From NCBI RefSeq assembly GCF_009600605.1, contig NZ_VWNA01000001.1, positions 62,001 to 126,000 of the forward strand: 64,000 nucleotides of DNA, written 5' to 3'. This DNA is from Segnochrobactrum spirostomi (GTDB lineage: Bacteria > Pseudomonadota > Alphaproteobacteria > Rhizobiales > Segnochrobactraceae). Below, in pieces: positions 9,084 to 20,458 of this stretch. Numbering within the stretch: position 1 is the stretch's first letter; each line of letters starts with the position of its first letter. The notes beneath the pieces were generated by a model. The model was not told the origin of the DNA. It ran no database searches and saw only the letters and a program-made list of their open reading frames with translations. The translations under genes were made by a program, and so were the position numbers.

Positions 9084-9998
9084 ATGACCGCCGTCCTGTT
9101 CGCCGTGATCGTGATCGCCTGGGGCTTTTCCTGGTTTGCGATCCATCTCCAGATCGGCACCGTGCCGCCGGAGATCTCGATCTTCTGGCGTTTCGCGCTC
9201 TCCGCCGTGCTGATGTGGCTCCTGCTCGCCGTCACAGGCCGCCTGCGCCGCCTGGACCTGCGGCAGCACGGTTGGTTCGCGCTGATGGGGGCGAGCCTGT
9301 TCGGGCTCAATTTCGTGCTGATCTATTCGGCGACCCAGCACATCGCGAGCGGCATCGTCTCGGTCGTCTTCACCATGGCGACCATCTTCAACGCCTTCAA
9401 CCAGTGGGCGCTTCTGAAGATCGCCCCGAAGCCCCGCACCCTCGCCGGCGCGGCGTTCGGCATCGTCGGCATCGCGCTGCTGTTCGCCGATCAGATCGCC
9501 GGGCTCGGGCGCGATCACGGCGCGGCGCTCGGTATCGCGCTGGCGGCGGCGGGCACCTACGTCTTCTCGCTCGGCAATCTGGCCTCGGTCGGGGCGGTGA
9601 AGGCCGGTGCCGATCTGCCGAACGCGGTCGCCCGCGGCATGACCTGGGGCACGCTGTTCCTCGGCATCTACGGCCTCGCGCGCGGCCACGGCTTCCCGAT
9701 CGCGTTGACGCCGACTTATCTCGGCAGCCTCGTCTATCTCGCGGTCGTCGCCTCGGTGATCGGCTTTCTCGCCTATCTCTCGCTGGTCGCCCGGGTCGGA
9801 GCCGACCGCGCCGCCTATTCGACGGTGCTGTTCCCGCTGATCGCCCTCGTCGTCTCGACCTTCCTCGAGAGCTATGCCTGGACGCTCCACGCCCTCGTCG
9901 GGCTGGCGCTGATCCTGATCGGCAACGTCGTCATCTTCGTGCGGACGCCGAGCCGGACGGCGGCGCCGCCGCCGATGGGGAAGACGCGGAGGGCTTGA
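9084..9998 (+). CDS. EamA/DMT-family transporter
   Basis: This 304-residue inner-membrane protein has ten hydrophobic segments arranged as two EamA repeats. The first begins at VIVIAWGFSWFAIH, and the second repeat covers about residues 150-290. Such proteins export amino acids or other metabolites. A GGAG ribosome-binding site lies upstream of the ATG. It is divergent from an AraC regulator, a common arrangement for regulated exporters. The substrate cannot be predicted. Confidence 0.88.
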   Translation: MTAVLFAVIVIAWGFSWFAIHLQIGTVPPEISIFWRFALSAVLMWLLLAVTGRLRRLDLRQHGWFALMGASLFGLNFVLIYSATQHIASGIVSVVFTMATIFNAFNQWALLKIAPKPRTLAGAAFGIVGIALLFADQIAGLGRDHGAALGIALAAAGTYVFSLGNLASVGAVKAGADLPNAVARGMTWGTLFLGIYGLARGHGFPIALTPTYLGSLVYLAVVASVIGFLAYLSLVARVGADRAAYSTVLFPLIALVVSTFLESYAWTLHALVGLALILIGNVVIFVRTPSRTAAPPPMGKTRRA

Positions 9999-10031
9999 GC
10001 GGAGTCACTGTTCGTATTGGGGCACCACCTT

Positions 10032-10059
10032 CCCTTCGCCCCGCGTGCGGGGAGAAGGG
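10032..10059. repeat. REP-like palindrome, copy 1
   Basis: Thirteen-base arms CCCTTCGCCCCGC and GCGGGGAGAAGGG meet around a single T with one mismatch. The core matches the palindromes at 37295, 43038 and 43163. It lies between the convergent EamA and terC genes. Confidence 0.75.
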
Positions 10060-10119
10060 TTCCGAGGCGTGGTGGGAGTCAATGGAATTGCCCTTCGGCA
10101 CCGGCGGGCGAAGGAACGC

Positions 10120-10142
10120 GGGGCGCCGGTGACCGGCGCCCC
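10120..10142 (-). terminator. Hairpin terminator downstream of terC
   Basis: A perfect ten-base inverted repeat, GGGGCGCCGG with CCGGCGCCCC separated by three bases, lies just after the terC stop. A short T-containing stretch follows on the minus strand, but there is no strong U tract. Confidence 0.55.
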
Positions 10143-10160
10143 GATCAATCGCGACGATCG

Positions 10161-10910
10161 TCAGTGCCGCGTGCCGCCCGACTTCGCCTTGGCGCGGCGG
10201 GCCAGCATGTTGAGGCCTTCGACCAGGGCCGAGAAGGCCATGGCGGCGTAGATGTAGCCCTTCGGGACGTGCACGCCGAAGCCTTCCGCGATCAGCGTCA
10301 TGCCGATCATCAGCAGGAAGCCGAGCGCGAGCATCACCACCGTCGGATTGTGGTGGATGAAGTTCGCGAGCGGGTTGGCGGCCAGCAGCATCGCCAGCAC
10401 GGCGACGATGACGGCGATCACCATGATCGGCAGATGCTCGGTCATGCCGACGGCGGTGATGATCGAATCGACCGAGAAGACGAGGTCGAGGAGCAGGATC
10501 TGCACGATCGCCGCGCCGAAGCCGATGGTGACCTTGCCGTCCGCCGCGGCCTCTTCCTGGGCCTTGTGGTCGACCGTCTCGTGGATCTCGCGCGTCGCCT
10601 TCCAGACGAGGAACAGGCCGCCGGCGATCAGGATGATGTCGCGCCAGGAGAGGCCCGCACCGAACACCGTGATGACCGGCTCGGTGAGCTGGACGATGAA
10701 GGCGACCATGGAGAGCAGGCCGAGGCGCAGGATCAGCGCGAGGCCGATGCCGAGGCGGCGGCCGAAGGCGCGGCGCTCGGGGGGAAGCTTGTTCGTCAGG
10801 ATGGAAATGAAGATCAGATTGTCGATGCCGAGCACCACCTCCATGGCGATCAGCGTCGCGAGCGCAGCCCAGGCGGCGGGGTCGGAGAAGAGGATAGCAA
10901 GGTCCTGCAT
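10161..10910 (-). CDS. TerC-family integral membrane protein
   Basis: TerC/Alx-type proteins are polytopic inner-membrane proteins linked to metal export (manganese, in the best-studied members) and tellurite resistance. The 249-residue protein has about seven helices and carries the conserved acidic motifs MEVVLGIDN near residue 21 and FSVDSII near residue 140, thought to bind metal. ATG 10910 ([11 protein letters not shown]) is preferred over the in-frame upstream start at 10970 because family members begin here. A manganese-responsive riboswitch (yybP-ykoY type) sometimes precedes such genes; I did not recognise one upstream. Confidence 0.92.
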   Translation of the reverse strand: MQDLAILFSDPAAWAALATLIAMEVVLGIDNLIFISILTNKLPPERRAFGRRLGIGLALILRLGLLSMVAFIVQLTEPVITVFGAGLSWRDIILIAGGLFLVWKATREIHETVDHKAQEEAAADGKVTIGFGAAIVQILLLDLVFSVDSIITAVGMTEHLPIMVIAVIVAVLAMLLAANPLANFIHHNPTVVMLALGFLLMIGMTLIAEGFGVHVPKGYIYAAMAFSALVEGLNMLARRAKAKSGGTRH

Positions 10911-11129
10911 CGGGGGCCTTTTCTGGTTCGTCGAACGAGGCGGGAGCGGATATGGGAAGGCCGGGAGCATCTGTTAAGTCGAGAGGCTGAAATTTTGCCT
11001 CTACGCCGCCGCCATGCAGCATTATTCGGTCATATCGCGCTATTCTGACGCGTGTTTCGTGACAAAGGGCGCCGTTCGGTGGTCTAAGTCGACGATCGAA
11101 CGGTTCGCGCGGCGCGTCACCGGTGGTTC

Positions 11130-11888
11130 ATGCTGTCGAGCAAGCGACAAAGCGATATTCTGCAGGCGGTGAAGGCGAACGGCTCGTGCTCGATTGCCGA
11201 GATCGCGGAGGCCTTGGGCGTCACCACCGAGACCGTGCGGCGCAACCTGAAGCCGCTCGTGGAGCGCGGCCTCGTCACCAAATTCCACGGTGGTGTGATG
11301 CTGCCGGAGGAGGTGGAGGAGCCGCCCTTTCAACGCCGCATCGCGGTCAACGGCGATCTCAAGCGCAAGGTCGCCGAGCTCGCGGCACGGCGGATCGCCG
11401 ATGGCGATTCGATCCTGCTCGACAACGGCACGACGACGACGTTCATCGCCGACGCGCTCGCCGATCACGCCAATCTCACGATCGTCACCAACTCGGCCGA
11501 GATCGCCACGCGGCTGGTGCGGCGCAACGGCAACCGGGTCTTCCTCGCCGGCGGCGAGCTCCACGCGGACGATGCCGCGGTGTTCGGTCCGGCGGCGCTC
11601 GACTTCATCCGCCAGTTTCGGGTGCGCTATGCGCTGATCTCGGTCGCCGGCATCACCGCGGCGGGCGACCTCATGGATTTCCACCTGTTCGAGGCCGAAT
11701 TCACCCGGGTCGCGATGGCCCAGGCGCAGGAGCGCTGGGTGATCGCCGACCACACCAAGTTCGGCCGCGTCGCGCCGGTCCGGGTGGGTGGCCTTTCCGA
11801 CATCGATCTTCTCATCAGCGACGCACCGCCACCGCCCGACCTCGCCGAGGCGATCGCAGGCTCGGGCGCGCGGCTCGTCACGCCCTGA
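11130..11888 (+). CDS. DeoR/GlpR-family transcriptional regulator
   Basis: This 252-residue repressor has an N-terminal DeoR helix-turn-helix (SIAEIAEALGVTTETVRRNLKPL at about 22-44, with the signature GLVTKFHGGV following) and a C-terminal sugar-phosphate isomerase-like sensor domain containing LDNGTTTTFIADAL and TNSAEIA. Such regulators respond to sugar phosphates. No sugar genes flank it: terC is divergent and pyrG convergent. Its target is therefore elsewhere or is its own promoter. Confidence 0.92.
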   Translation: MLSSKRQSDILQAVKANGSCSIAEIAEALGVTTETVRRNLKPLVERGLVTKFHGGVMLPEEVEEPPFQRRIAVNGDLKRKVAELAARRIADGDSILLDNGTTTTFIADALADHANLTIVTNSAEIATRLVRRNGNRVFLAGGELHADDAAVFGPAALDFIRQFRVRYALISVAGITAAGDLMDFHLFEAEFTRVAMAQAQERWVIADHTKFGRVAPVRVGGLSDIDLLISDAPPPPDLAEAIAGSGARLVTP

Positions 11889-11931
11889 CGGGGCCCGGAC
11901 GCCCCGCCACGACGATCGGACGCGGCGCGGC

Positions 11932-14185
<2,254 letters not shown>

Positions 14186-14497
14186 AAGGGCCGTGCTGCC
14201 GATGTCGGGATCGTCCGTGAACGCGCCCCGGTCATTCGGTCGCAATGTTCGGACTTTGATTTCGGCGGCTTCTTACACGATCGACGCGGCGCTTTCCACC
14301 CTTGCCGCACGCCATGCGGCATACAGGTCGGTGGGCCGCTTCGAGGCCGGCGGAAAAAGGCCGCGGAGCCGCCAGCCGTCCTTAGATAAGATGGCGAGGC
14401 GCCGCCGGAAGCCCCATGCTTGACAAACGGGCCGCCCCATTGCTCAAACGCCCCGCGCGCGCCGTCGCGCCGCACATCTGACCCAAGGTTTTCGCCC

Positions 14498-16273
14498 ATG
14501 CATCCCTATCGTTCCCATACCTGCGGAGAGCTCGTAGAGGGCGACGTCGGCCAGTCCGTGCGTCTGTCGGGCTGGGTGCATCGCGTGCGCGATCACGGCG
14601 GCCTGCTGTTCATCGACCTTCGCGACCATTACGGCATCACCCAGTGCGTCTGCGACCCCGATTCCCCGGCCTTCAAGCTCATTGAGACCGTGCGGGCGGA
14701 ATGGGTGATCCGGGTCGACGGGCTGGTGAAGGCGCGCACCCCCGAGACCGTCAACGAGAAGCTGCCGACCGGCCGCATCGAGGTGTTCGTCCGTGAGGCG
14801 GAGGTGCTCTCGACCGCCCGCGAACTGCCGCTGCCGGTGTTCGGCGAGCCCGAATATCCCGAGGACGTGCGCCTCAAGTACCGCTTCCTCGACCTGCGCC
14901 GCGACCGTCTGCACCGCAACATCGTCAAGCGGTCGCAGATCATCTCGAGCCTGCGCCGCCGCATGGTCGAGAACGGCTTCACCGAGTTCCAGACGCCGAT
15001 CCTGACCGCGTCGAGCCCCGAGGGCGCGCGCGACTTCCTGGTGCCGGCGCGGCTGCATCCGGGCAAGTTCTACGCGCTGCCCCAGGCGCCGCAGCAGTTC
15101 AAGCAGCTCCTCATGATCGCGGGCTTCGATCGCTATTTCCAGATCGCGCCGTGCTTCCGCGACGAGGACGCCCGCGCCGACCGCTCGCCCGGCGAGTTTT
15201 ATCAGCTCGATATCGAGATGAGCTTCGTCGAGCAGGAGGACGTGTTCCAGACCGTCGAGCCGGTGCTCAAGGGGATTTTCGAGGAGTTCGGCGGTGGCCG
15301 CCGCGTCACCCAGACCTTCCCGCGCATTCCCTATTCGGTGTCGATGCGTAAATACGGCTCCGACAAGCCGGATCTGCGCAACCCGATCGAGATGCAGGCG
15401 GTCACCGAGCATTTCGCCGGCTCCGGCTTCAAGGTGTTCGCCAACCAGATCGCGTCCGATCCGAAGGTCGAGGTGTGGGCGATCCCGGCCAAGACCGGCG
15501 GCAGCCGCGCCTTCTGCGACCGCATGAACGCGTGGGCCCAGGGCGAGGGCCAGCCGGGCCTCGGCTACATCTTCTGGCGCGAGGGCGAGGAGGGCGGTGC
15601 CGGCCCGATCGCCAAGAACATCGGCGCCGAGCGCACCGAGGCGATCCGCGCCCAACTCGGGCTCGAGACGGGCGACGCCGTGTTCTTCGTCTGCGGCCGG
15701 CCGGACAAGTTCACCGCCTTCGCCGGTCAGGCGCGCAACCGCGCCGGCCGCGAGCTCGGCCTCGTCGACGAGGACCAGTTCGCGTTCTGCTGGATCGTCG
15801 ATTTCCCGATGTTCGAGTGGAACGAGGAGGAGAAGAAGGTCGACTTCTCCCACAACCCGTTCTCGATGCCCCAGGGCGGTCTCGAGGCGCTCGAGAGCAA
15901 GGACCCGCTCGAGATCCTCGCCTATCAGTACGACATCGTCTGCAACGGCATCGAGCTCTCCTCGGGGGCGATCCGCAACCACAAGCCCGAGATCATGCGC
16001 CGGGCGTTCGCGATCGCCGGCTATCCGGAGGAGGAGCTGGAGCGGCGGTTCGGCGGCATGCTGCGCGCCCTCGAATATGGCGCGCCGCCCCACGGTGGCA
16101 TCGCGCCGGGCGTCGATCGCATCGTGATGCTGCTGTGCGGCGAGGAGAACCTGCGCGAGGTCGTGCTGTTCCCGATGAACCAGCGCGCCGAAGACCTGCT
16201 CATGGGCGCGCCCTCGGACGTCACGACGAAGCAACTCCGCGAGCTTCACATCCGTCTCAACCTGCCGAGCTGA
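14498..16273 (+). CDS. aspS: Aspartyl-tRNA synthetase
   Basis: This class II synthetase charges tRNA-Asp (in many alphaproteobacteria also tRNA-Asn, later corrected by GatCAB). The 591-residue bacterial-type enzyme has an N-terminal OB-fold ([17 protein letters not shown]), motif 2 with [19 protein letters not shown], the GAD insert, and motif 3 with the segment GVDRIVMLL near residue 530. The ATG at 14498 gives the standard start [10 protein letters not shown]. It is divergent from secG. A strong terminator follows. Whether it is discriminating cannot be judged by eye. Confidence 0.97.
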   Translation: MHPYRSHTCGELVEGDVGQSVRLSGWVHRVRDHGGLLFIDLRDHYGITQCVCDPDSPAFKLIETVRAEWVIRVDGLVKARTPETVNEKLPTGRIEVFVREAEVLSTARELPLPVFGEPEYPEDVRLKYRFLDLRRDRLHRNIVKRSQIISSLRRRMVENGFTEFQTPILTASSPEGARDFLVPARLHPGKFYALPQAPQQFKQLLMIAGFDRYFQIAPCFRDEDARADRSPGEFYQLDIEMSFVEQEDVFQTVEPVLKGIFEEFGGGRRVTQTFPRIPYSVSMRKYGSDKPDLRNPIEMQAVTEHFAGSGFKVFANQIASDPKVEVWAIPAKTGGSRAFCDRMNAWAQGEGQPGLGYIFWREGEEGGAGPIAKNIGAERTEAIRAQLGLETGDAVFFVCGRPDKFTAFAGQARNRAGRELGLVDEDQFAFCWIVDFPMFEWNEEEKKVDFSHNPFSMPQGGLEALESKDPLEILAYQYDIVCNGIELSSGAIRNHKPEIMRRAFAIAGYPEEELERRFGGMLRALEYGAPPHGGIAPGVDRIVMLLCGEENLREVVLFPMNQRAEDLLMGAPSDVTTKQLRELHIRLNLPS

Positions 16274-16294
16274 TCCGGCGGGCCTGGAAATGCG

Positions 16295-16332
16295 AACGGC
16301 GCGGCGATCCAATCGCCGCGCCGTTTTCTTTT
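16295..16332 (+). terminator. Rho-independent terminator of aspS
   Basis: A perfect 14-base inverted repeat (AACGGCGCGGCGAT / ATCGCCGCGCCGTT, three-base loop) is followed immediately by TTTTCTTTT. It is the clearest intrinsic terminator in the window. Confidence 0.92.
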
Positions 16333-16366
16333 GCCCCCCAAAGTCGGCGGTCGGCCGACCCCGCGA

Positions 16367-16705
16367 TCAGCTCTGCTTGGTGCACTGATCCTGGATGATC
16401 TCGCCGCCGCTGCCGTTGGTGCTGCCGTTCGCGGCATCAAGCCAGACGTGGCAGGCGTGGCGGGTCTTGAAGCAGGCCGCGATGCTCTTGCCGGGCGAAT
16501 CGGAATCGCCCTTCACCGAGTAGCGCGCTTCCCAGATGTTCTCCGTCTTGCCGCAGGATTCCTCGTCGCGGACGGTCTCCACGTACGGGCTCTTGGTGGC
16601 GTTGAGTGCGGCTTCCTGCGGGCTCTGCATGCAGCCCGCGAGGCCCAGGGCGAACGCCAGCGACGCGGCGGCGACGGCGAGTTTGCGGTGCGAACGAACG
16701 ATCAT
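16367..16705 (-). CDS. Small putative lipoprotein, paralogue A
   Basis: The 112-residue precursor has a charged start, a hydrophobic segment and a lipobox LAGC with the lipidated cysteine near residue 25. It should therefore be exported and membrane-anchored. The mature part carries four more cysteines, in contexts ESC, AACF, HAC and DQC. It aligns along its length with the neighbouring protein at 16874-17197 (shared KSP..ET.RD..SC, ACFK and EII...C). The two genes arose by tandem duplication. The cysteines could form two disulfides. No family name is recognised. Confidence 0.8.
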   Translation of the reverse strand: MIVRSHRKLAVAAASLAFALGLAGCMQSPQEAALNATKSPYVETVRDEESCGKTENIWEARYSVKGDSDSPGKSIAACFKTRHACHVWLDAANGSTNGSGGEIIQDQCTKQS

Positions 16706-16873
16706 TGTCTTGATATCCCGGCCGAAACGGGTCGGCCATCCCCGCGGCGGCCCCCATGACCAGCCCCGATCGACACCTTAGCGCGCTATTTCCCGTTGCC
16801 AATCGCGAAGCGTAGACGGGCCGGCGCAACACCTTGGCGTGCGCGTCGGGCTGGTTCTTTCGAGAAGCCGGCG

Positions 16874-17197
16874 TCAGCGTTTGATGGGCGTGCAGCTCGC
16901 TTCGATGATCTCGTCTCCGCCGTCCGCGGCCGCCGCGAGCCAGGTCTGGCAATCAGACTGTTTCTTGAAGCAGGCATTCTCGGACTTCGCTGCGGCATCG
17001 CGACCGCCCTTGGCCACGTAGCGACCCGTCCACGTCTTGTCGGTCTCGGTGCAGGAATATTGGTCGCGCAGGGTCTCGTGCTTCGGGCTCTTGACGTCGT
17101 TCGGCCCCGTCATCGAGCTCTGGCAGCCCGCGAGCGCGAAGGTGGCGAGCATCAAGCCATGTGCGAGGCCGCGCAGGCGCATGTGTTCAGTCGTCAT
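16874..17197 (-). CDS. Small putative lipoprotein, paralogue B
   Basis: This 107-residue precursor has a hydrophobic leader ending in a lipobox LAGC near residue 25. The mature region contains four cysteines at positions equivalent to those of the downstream paralogue at 16367-16705. It has the same gene order and direction, with 168 bases between the two genes, so each may have its own promoter. The function is unknown. Export and anchoring are inferred from the leader alone. Confidence 0.8.
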   Translation of the reverse strand: MTTEHMRLRGLAHGLMLATFALAGCQSSMTGPNDVKSPKHETLRDQYSCTETDKTWTGRYVAKGGRDAAAKSENACFKKQSDCQTWLAAAADGGDEIIEASCTPIKR

Positions 17198-17522
17198 TTC
17201 GAAAGGCCCCCTTGGACGCGCGTCGAAGGCGCGCTGATACCACCGGACTCCTATTAGCAGATTGCGACGGTCCTATTCGTCAGCGAGCGGACGCGGTCGC
17301 CAACATAGTCCCCATCTTCCGCACTGCGCCGCGCGCGGAAATTGTCTCCGGCCTCGGCCGGCAATCGGCAGTGAATCGGTCGGCGCGGCCCACCCGCGGA
17401 TCGTCCCTGCGAGGACCGAATCTCGTGGACCCCGGATCGCCCGCCGCTTATCGTCGCGGTCCGACAAAGATCGGGCTGGGGCAGGACCGACCGGCGCACA
17501 GCCGGCCGGGGAGGGACGACGC
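17198..17522. other. Intergenic region upstream of the EAL gene
   Basis: About 325 bases lie between the divergent lipoprotein B and EAL genes. A long open frame joins the EAL frame here, but its composition is arginine/serine-rich and unlike a protein domain, so I treat it as non-coding. I see no repeats or hairpins of note. Confidence 0.4.
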
Positions 17523-18263
17523 GTGGGTGAGAAGGCAAGGGCCGGCCGAGATGTCGGTTTTCCGTTCGAGATCGCATTCCAGCCGATCGTCGATGTCCTT
17601 GACCGGACCATCTGGGCCTACGAGGCGCTGGCGCGCGGGGGGCAGGGCGAATCGGCCCATTGGGTGCTCGCCCACGTCAACGATGAGAACGGCCGCGCCT
17701 TCGACGAAGGTTCGATTGCGCGGGCGATGCAGCGCGCGATGGCCGAGGACCTCGGCGGACGGCTGCACGTGAACATCCGTCCATCCGCGATCGAGCATGC
17801 CGTGGTGAGCGTCGATACGATCATCGAGGCGGCGTCGGGCCTCGGCTTCGAGCCGAGCCGTCTGACGCTGGAATTGACGGAGGGCGAGCGGCCGCTGGAG
17901 CGTTCGTCGCTCGCCGCTCTGGCCGTGGCCTGCCGTCCTCACGGCATCAGGACCGCGCTCGACGATCTCGGCGCCGGCCACGGCGATCTCAATCTGCTCG
18001 CGGATTTCCAGCCGGATTACGTCAAGATCGGCCGCTATCTCGTCGCGGACATCGACAGCGACCGGGCGCGGCGGGCCATCGTCTCCGGCCTTCTCGCGAT
18101 GTGCCGGACTTTGGGGATCGAACCGATCGGCGAAGGGGTCGAGCGCCCGGAGGAGCTCAAGGTGCTCCGCGATCTCGGCGTCTCGAAGGTGCAGGGCTTC
18201 CTGTTCGCCTATCCCGAAATCGACCGCGCCGAGTTCGACGAGGTCGTGTTTCCGACGATCTGA
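17523..18263 (+). CDS. Stand-alone EAL-domain protein (c-di-GMP phosphodiesterase-like)
   Basis: EAL domains hydrolyse cyclic di-GMP. This 246-residue protein is essentially one EAL domain. It has YEALARG (EAL motif) near residue 34, VNIRPSAIEH with the metal-binding asparagine near 82, ELTEG near 120, DDLGAGHGD near 150, a lysine in DYVKIG near 172, EGVER near 205 and QGFLFAYP near 227. The usual KID is KIG here. Catalytic Glu, Asp-Asp, Lys and Gln residues look intact, so activity is plausible. The GTG at 17523 is chosen for its GGGAGG ribosome-binding site; a longer frame upstream looks non-coding. No sensory domain is attached. Confidence 0.88.
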   Translation: MGEKARAGRDVGFPFEIAFQPIVDVLDRTIWAYEALARGGQGESAHWVLAHVNDENGRAFDEGSIARAMQRAMAEDLGGRLHVNIRPSAIEHAVVSVDTIIEAASGLGFEPSRLTLELTEGERPLERSSLAALAVACRPHGIRTALDDLGAGHGDLNLLADFQPDYVKIGRYLVADIDSDRARRAIVSGLLAMCRTLGIEPIGEGVERPEELKVLRDLGVSKVQGFLFAYPEIDRAEFDEVVFPTI

Positions 18264-18303
18264 CGACGTCGGAGCCTCGTCCGGCCGATCCATGCGCGTT
18301 CGT

Positions 18304-18380
18304 TGGCGACCCCGGCAGGGCTCGAACCTGCGACCTGCCGCTTAGAAGGCGGCTGCTCTATCCAGCTGAGCTACGGGGCC
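18304..18380 (-). tRNA. tRNA-Arg (anticodon TCT)
   Basis: A 77-nt cloverleaf on the minus strand includes acceptor GGCCCCG/CGGGGTC, an encoded CCA, the T-loop GGTTCGAGCCC and anticodon loop CTTCTAA, which gives anticodon TCT. It decodes AGA. Confidence 0.95.
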
Positions 18381-18415
18381 GGTTGCCGGCCAGGTCGCCA
18401 CCCGGGCGGCGGACC

Positions 18416-18721
18416 TCAATGGGTCCAGGGAACGACCCGGTCGGAGCGGAAATTGTCCGAGTAGGAGACCCGCTTCGGCGTCGCCGCATGGGGCTCGAAC
18501 ACCTCGTAGGCGATGCCGTGGCGCTCGGCATAGGCGACCGCCTCGTCAAGCGAGGGGAAATAGAGGCGGATCTGGCCATTCATGTCCGCCGTCGACGTCC
18601 AGCCCATCAAGGGCTCGACGGTGCGCGGCTCGGACGGCTCGAAATCGAGCACCCAGCGATGGGTCTTCGCTTGGCCCGATTGCATGGCCGTGCGCGCGGG
18701 CTTGTAGATGCGGGCGACCAT
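18416..18721 (-). CDS. NADH dehydrogenase accessory subunit, NDUFS4 (ETC complex I 18 kDa) family
   Basis: This 101-residue protein resembles the 18 kDa accessory subunit of respiratory complex I, which in bacteria is confined to alphaproteobacteria and their mitochondrial relatives. Recognisable features are the start MVARIYKPARTAMQSG, the WVLDFEPSEPRTVEPLMGWTS block, and the region up to LYFPSLDEAVAYAERHGIAYEV. The protein is peripheral, on the matrix/cytoplasm-facing arm. The ATG at 18721 is the conserved start; a longer upstream frame runs into the tRNA-Pro region. It is flanked by two tRNA genes on the same strand. Confidence 0.93.
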   Translation of the reverse strand: MVARIYKPARTAMQSGQAKTHRWVLDFEPSEPRTVEPLMGWTSTADMNGQIRLYFPSLDEAVAYAERHGIAYEVFEPHAATPKRVSYSDNFRSDRVVPWTH

Positions 18722-18775
18722 GGTCCGAACTCCTCCGTGTCTCGAGCCCCGCGGGCCCGGAATGGCTGTCGTCTT

Positions 18776-18852
18776 TGGTCGGGGCAGCAAGATTCGAACT
18801 TGCGACTTCCGGCTCCCAAAGCCGGCGCTCTACCAGGCTGAGCTATACCCCG
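18776..18852 (-). tRNA. tRNA-Pro (anticodon TGG)
   Basis: A 77-nt cloverleaf on the minus strand has acceptor CGGGGTA, encoded CCA, T-loop AGTTCGAATCT and anticodon loop TTTGGGA, giving anticodon TGG. It decodes CCA and related proline codons. Confidence 0.94.
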
Positions 18853-19094
18853 TTCCGGCACCGTCTCCCGGCGACAGCAGGCCTCCGGTCAACGATACAA
18901 CGGTGTCGATACACGCTCGCGCGAGGCGCGGCAAGAACGCGAAAGAAGGACGCGACGGGAGAACGTGGCCCCGTTTGCCTGCGCTCCGGCGCGGACCTTC
19001 CGAGGGTTCTTGTCGGTCCGGGCGTTGCGCGCCTATAGAACGCTCGTCCAGCGCGCCAGCCGCCCCGTCGCGGCAGATCGAGAAGGAACCGCCG

Positions 19095-19988
19095 ATGATC
19101 GTCGTCGATTGGGGCACGAGCAGCTTCCGCGCCTACCGGCTCGCCGACGACGGCCGCATTCTCGACCGGCGCAGCGCGCCGCGCGGGATCCTGACGATTG
19201 AAGCCGGCGGCTTTCCGACGGCGCTCGATGCCGAAATCGGCGGCTGGCTCGGCGACGAGCCCGGCGACGTCGTGCTCGGCGGCATGATCGGCAGCCGGCA
19301 GGGCTGGCTCGAGGCGCCCTATGTGGAGTGCCCCGCCGATCTCGACTCCATCACGGCTTCTGCCGCCTCGGTCGCCTGGGGCGACCGGCGGGTCTTCATT
19401 GCGCCGGGCGTGGTCGCCCGCGACGCCAACGGCGTGCCTGACGTGATGCGCGGCGAGGAGGTTCAGATCCTCGGCATGGCCGAGGCGCTCGACGGGGAGG
19501 GGGCGACGGTCTGCCTGCCCGGCACCCATTCGAAATGGGTCCGCGTGGAGCGTGGGCGGATCACCGGCTTTCGCACCTTCATGACCGGCGAGAGCTACGC
19601 GCTCTACCGTCGCCATTCGATCCTCGGCCGCTTGATGCCCGCCGAGGACGGGCCGCACGACGAGCCGGCCTTCCTCGAAGGCGTGCGCCGGTGCGGCGAA
19701 GCCGGCGGGCTCCTGCACCATCTGTTCGGTGTGCGCTCCCGCGGCCTGTTCGGGGACCTGAAGCCCGAGGCACTCTCATCCTATCTTTCGGGCCTTCTGA
19801 TCGGCCACGAAATCCGCGAGGCAATCGCGGCGGCTGGGGCTGGGGTGATTCATCTCATCGCCGAAGCCGCCCTTGCCGAGCGCTACCGGAGCGCGCTCGC
19901 GGCGTTTGGCCGTGAAAGCCGCCTCCATCCTTCGGAGGTCTCGGCCCGCGGCCTTTTCTGCATCGGGCGCCGGATCGGCCGAGGCTGA
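19095..19988 (+). CDS. dgoK: 2-dehydro-3-deoxygalactonokinase
   Basis: DgoK phosphorylates 2-keto-3-deoxygalactonate in the De Ley-Doudoroff route of galactose/galactonate degradation. The 297-residue protein starts MIVVDWGTSSFRAYRL, which is the family's N-terminal nucleotide-binding motif. It shows the GGMIGSRQGW block near residue 64, the LPGTHSKWV block near residue 140, and the FMTGESYALYRRHSIL block. The start is supported by an AGAAGGA ribosome-binding site. Its natural partner, KDPGal aldolase, is 4.6 kb downstream, separated by an ABC transporter operon. Confidence 0.93.
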   Translation: MIVVDWGTSSFRAYRLADDGRILDRRSAPRGILTIEAGGFPTALDAEIGGWLGDEPGDVVLGGMIGSRQGWLEAPYVECPADLDSITASAASVAWGDRRVFIAPGVVARDANGVPDVMRGEEVQILGMAEALDGEGATVCLPGTHSKWVRVERGRITGFRTFMTGESYALYRRHSILGRLMPAEDGPHDEPAFLEGVRRCGEAGGLLHHLFGVRSRGLFGDLKPEALSSYLSGLLIGHEIREAIAAAGAGVIHLIAEAALAERYRSALAAFGRESRLHPSEVSARGLFCIGRRIGRG

Positions 19989-20458
19989 TTTCCGCATTTC
20001 ATCAACAGCCCAACGTTGCGCCGTCATCGCAACGTCATGGAGATCGCGTCTTTTCGCAAGTGCACGGGTGTGCATTCCGTGCGCCATGCGGCGCGTCGGC
20101 TGTCGATGCCGGGGACCGGTGTCCGTGTAGCGGAACAGAGTGATGGCGTCATATTTGTCATAATTGTCACCTCGCCGAGTAACGACTTCACTTGACTATC
20201 TATCTCGCTCGAAGTCGCGTCGCGGTGTGTCGATGAATTTTACGTTATATCGCTCTTTTCGATCAAAAAGCTCTGTATGACGCAAGTCATGGCAGTTCTC
20301 CATTTCCGACAATGGCGGATATAGAAAAGCGCTTAGTCGGGCGAGTGCTTGACATAGACTTGTAATGTAGTCGTGCTAATCGCGGCTCGCGCACTTTGCG
20401 CTGTTGAGGCGCCGCGAGCCTTCCATCAGGTTTGTCGCGGGACAACGAGGACATTGAA
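19989..20458 (+). promoter_or_regulatory. Long upstream region of the ABC transporter operon
   Basis: This 470-base gap has no gene. Its middle (about 20140-20350) is AT-rich, in contrast with the surroundings. Visible elements are two TTGTCA copies nine bases apart (20155 and 20164) and a perfect TTGACA (-35-like) at 20349, about 105 bases before the first gene. No good -10 stands out at 17 bases; GCTAAT follows at 20. It is likely the regulated promoter region of the transporter. Confidence 0.4.

Noticed and set aside
20349-20380. TTGACA followed by GCTAAT as promoter of the ABC operon
   Set aside because: The spacing is 20 bases and no better -10 lies at 16-18, so it is mentioned only within the upstream-region entry.
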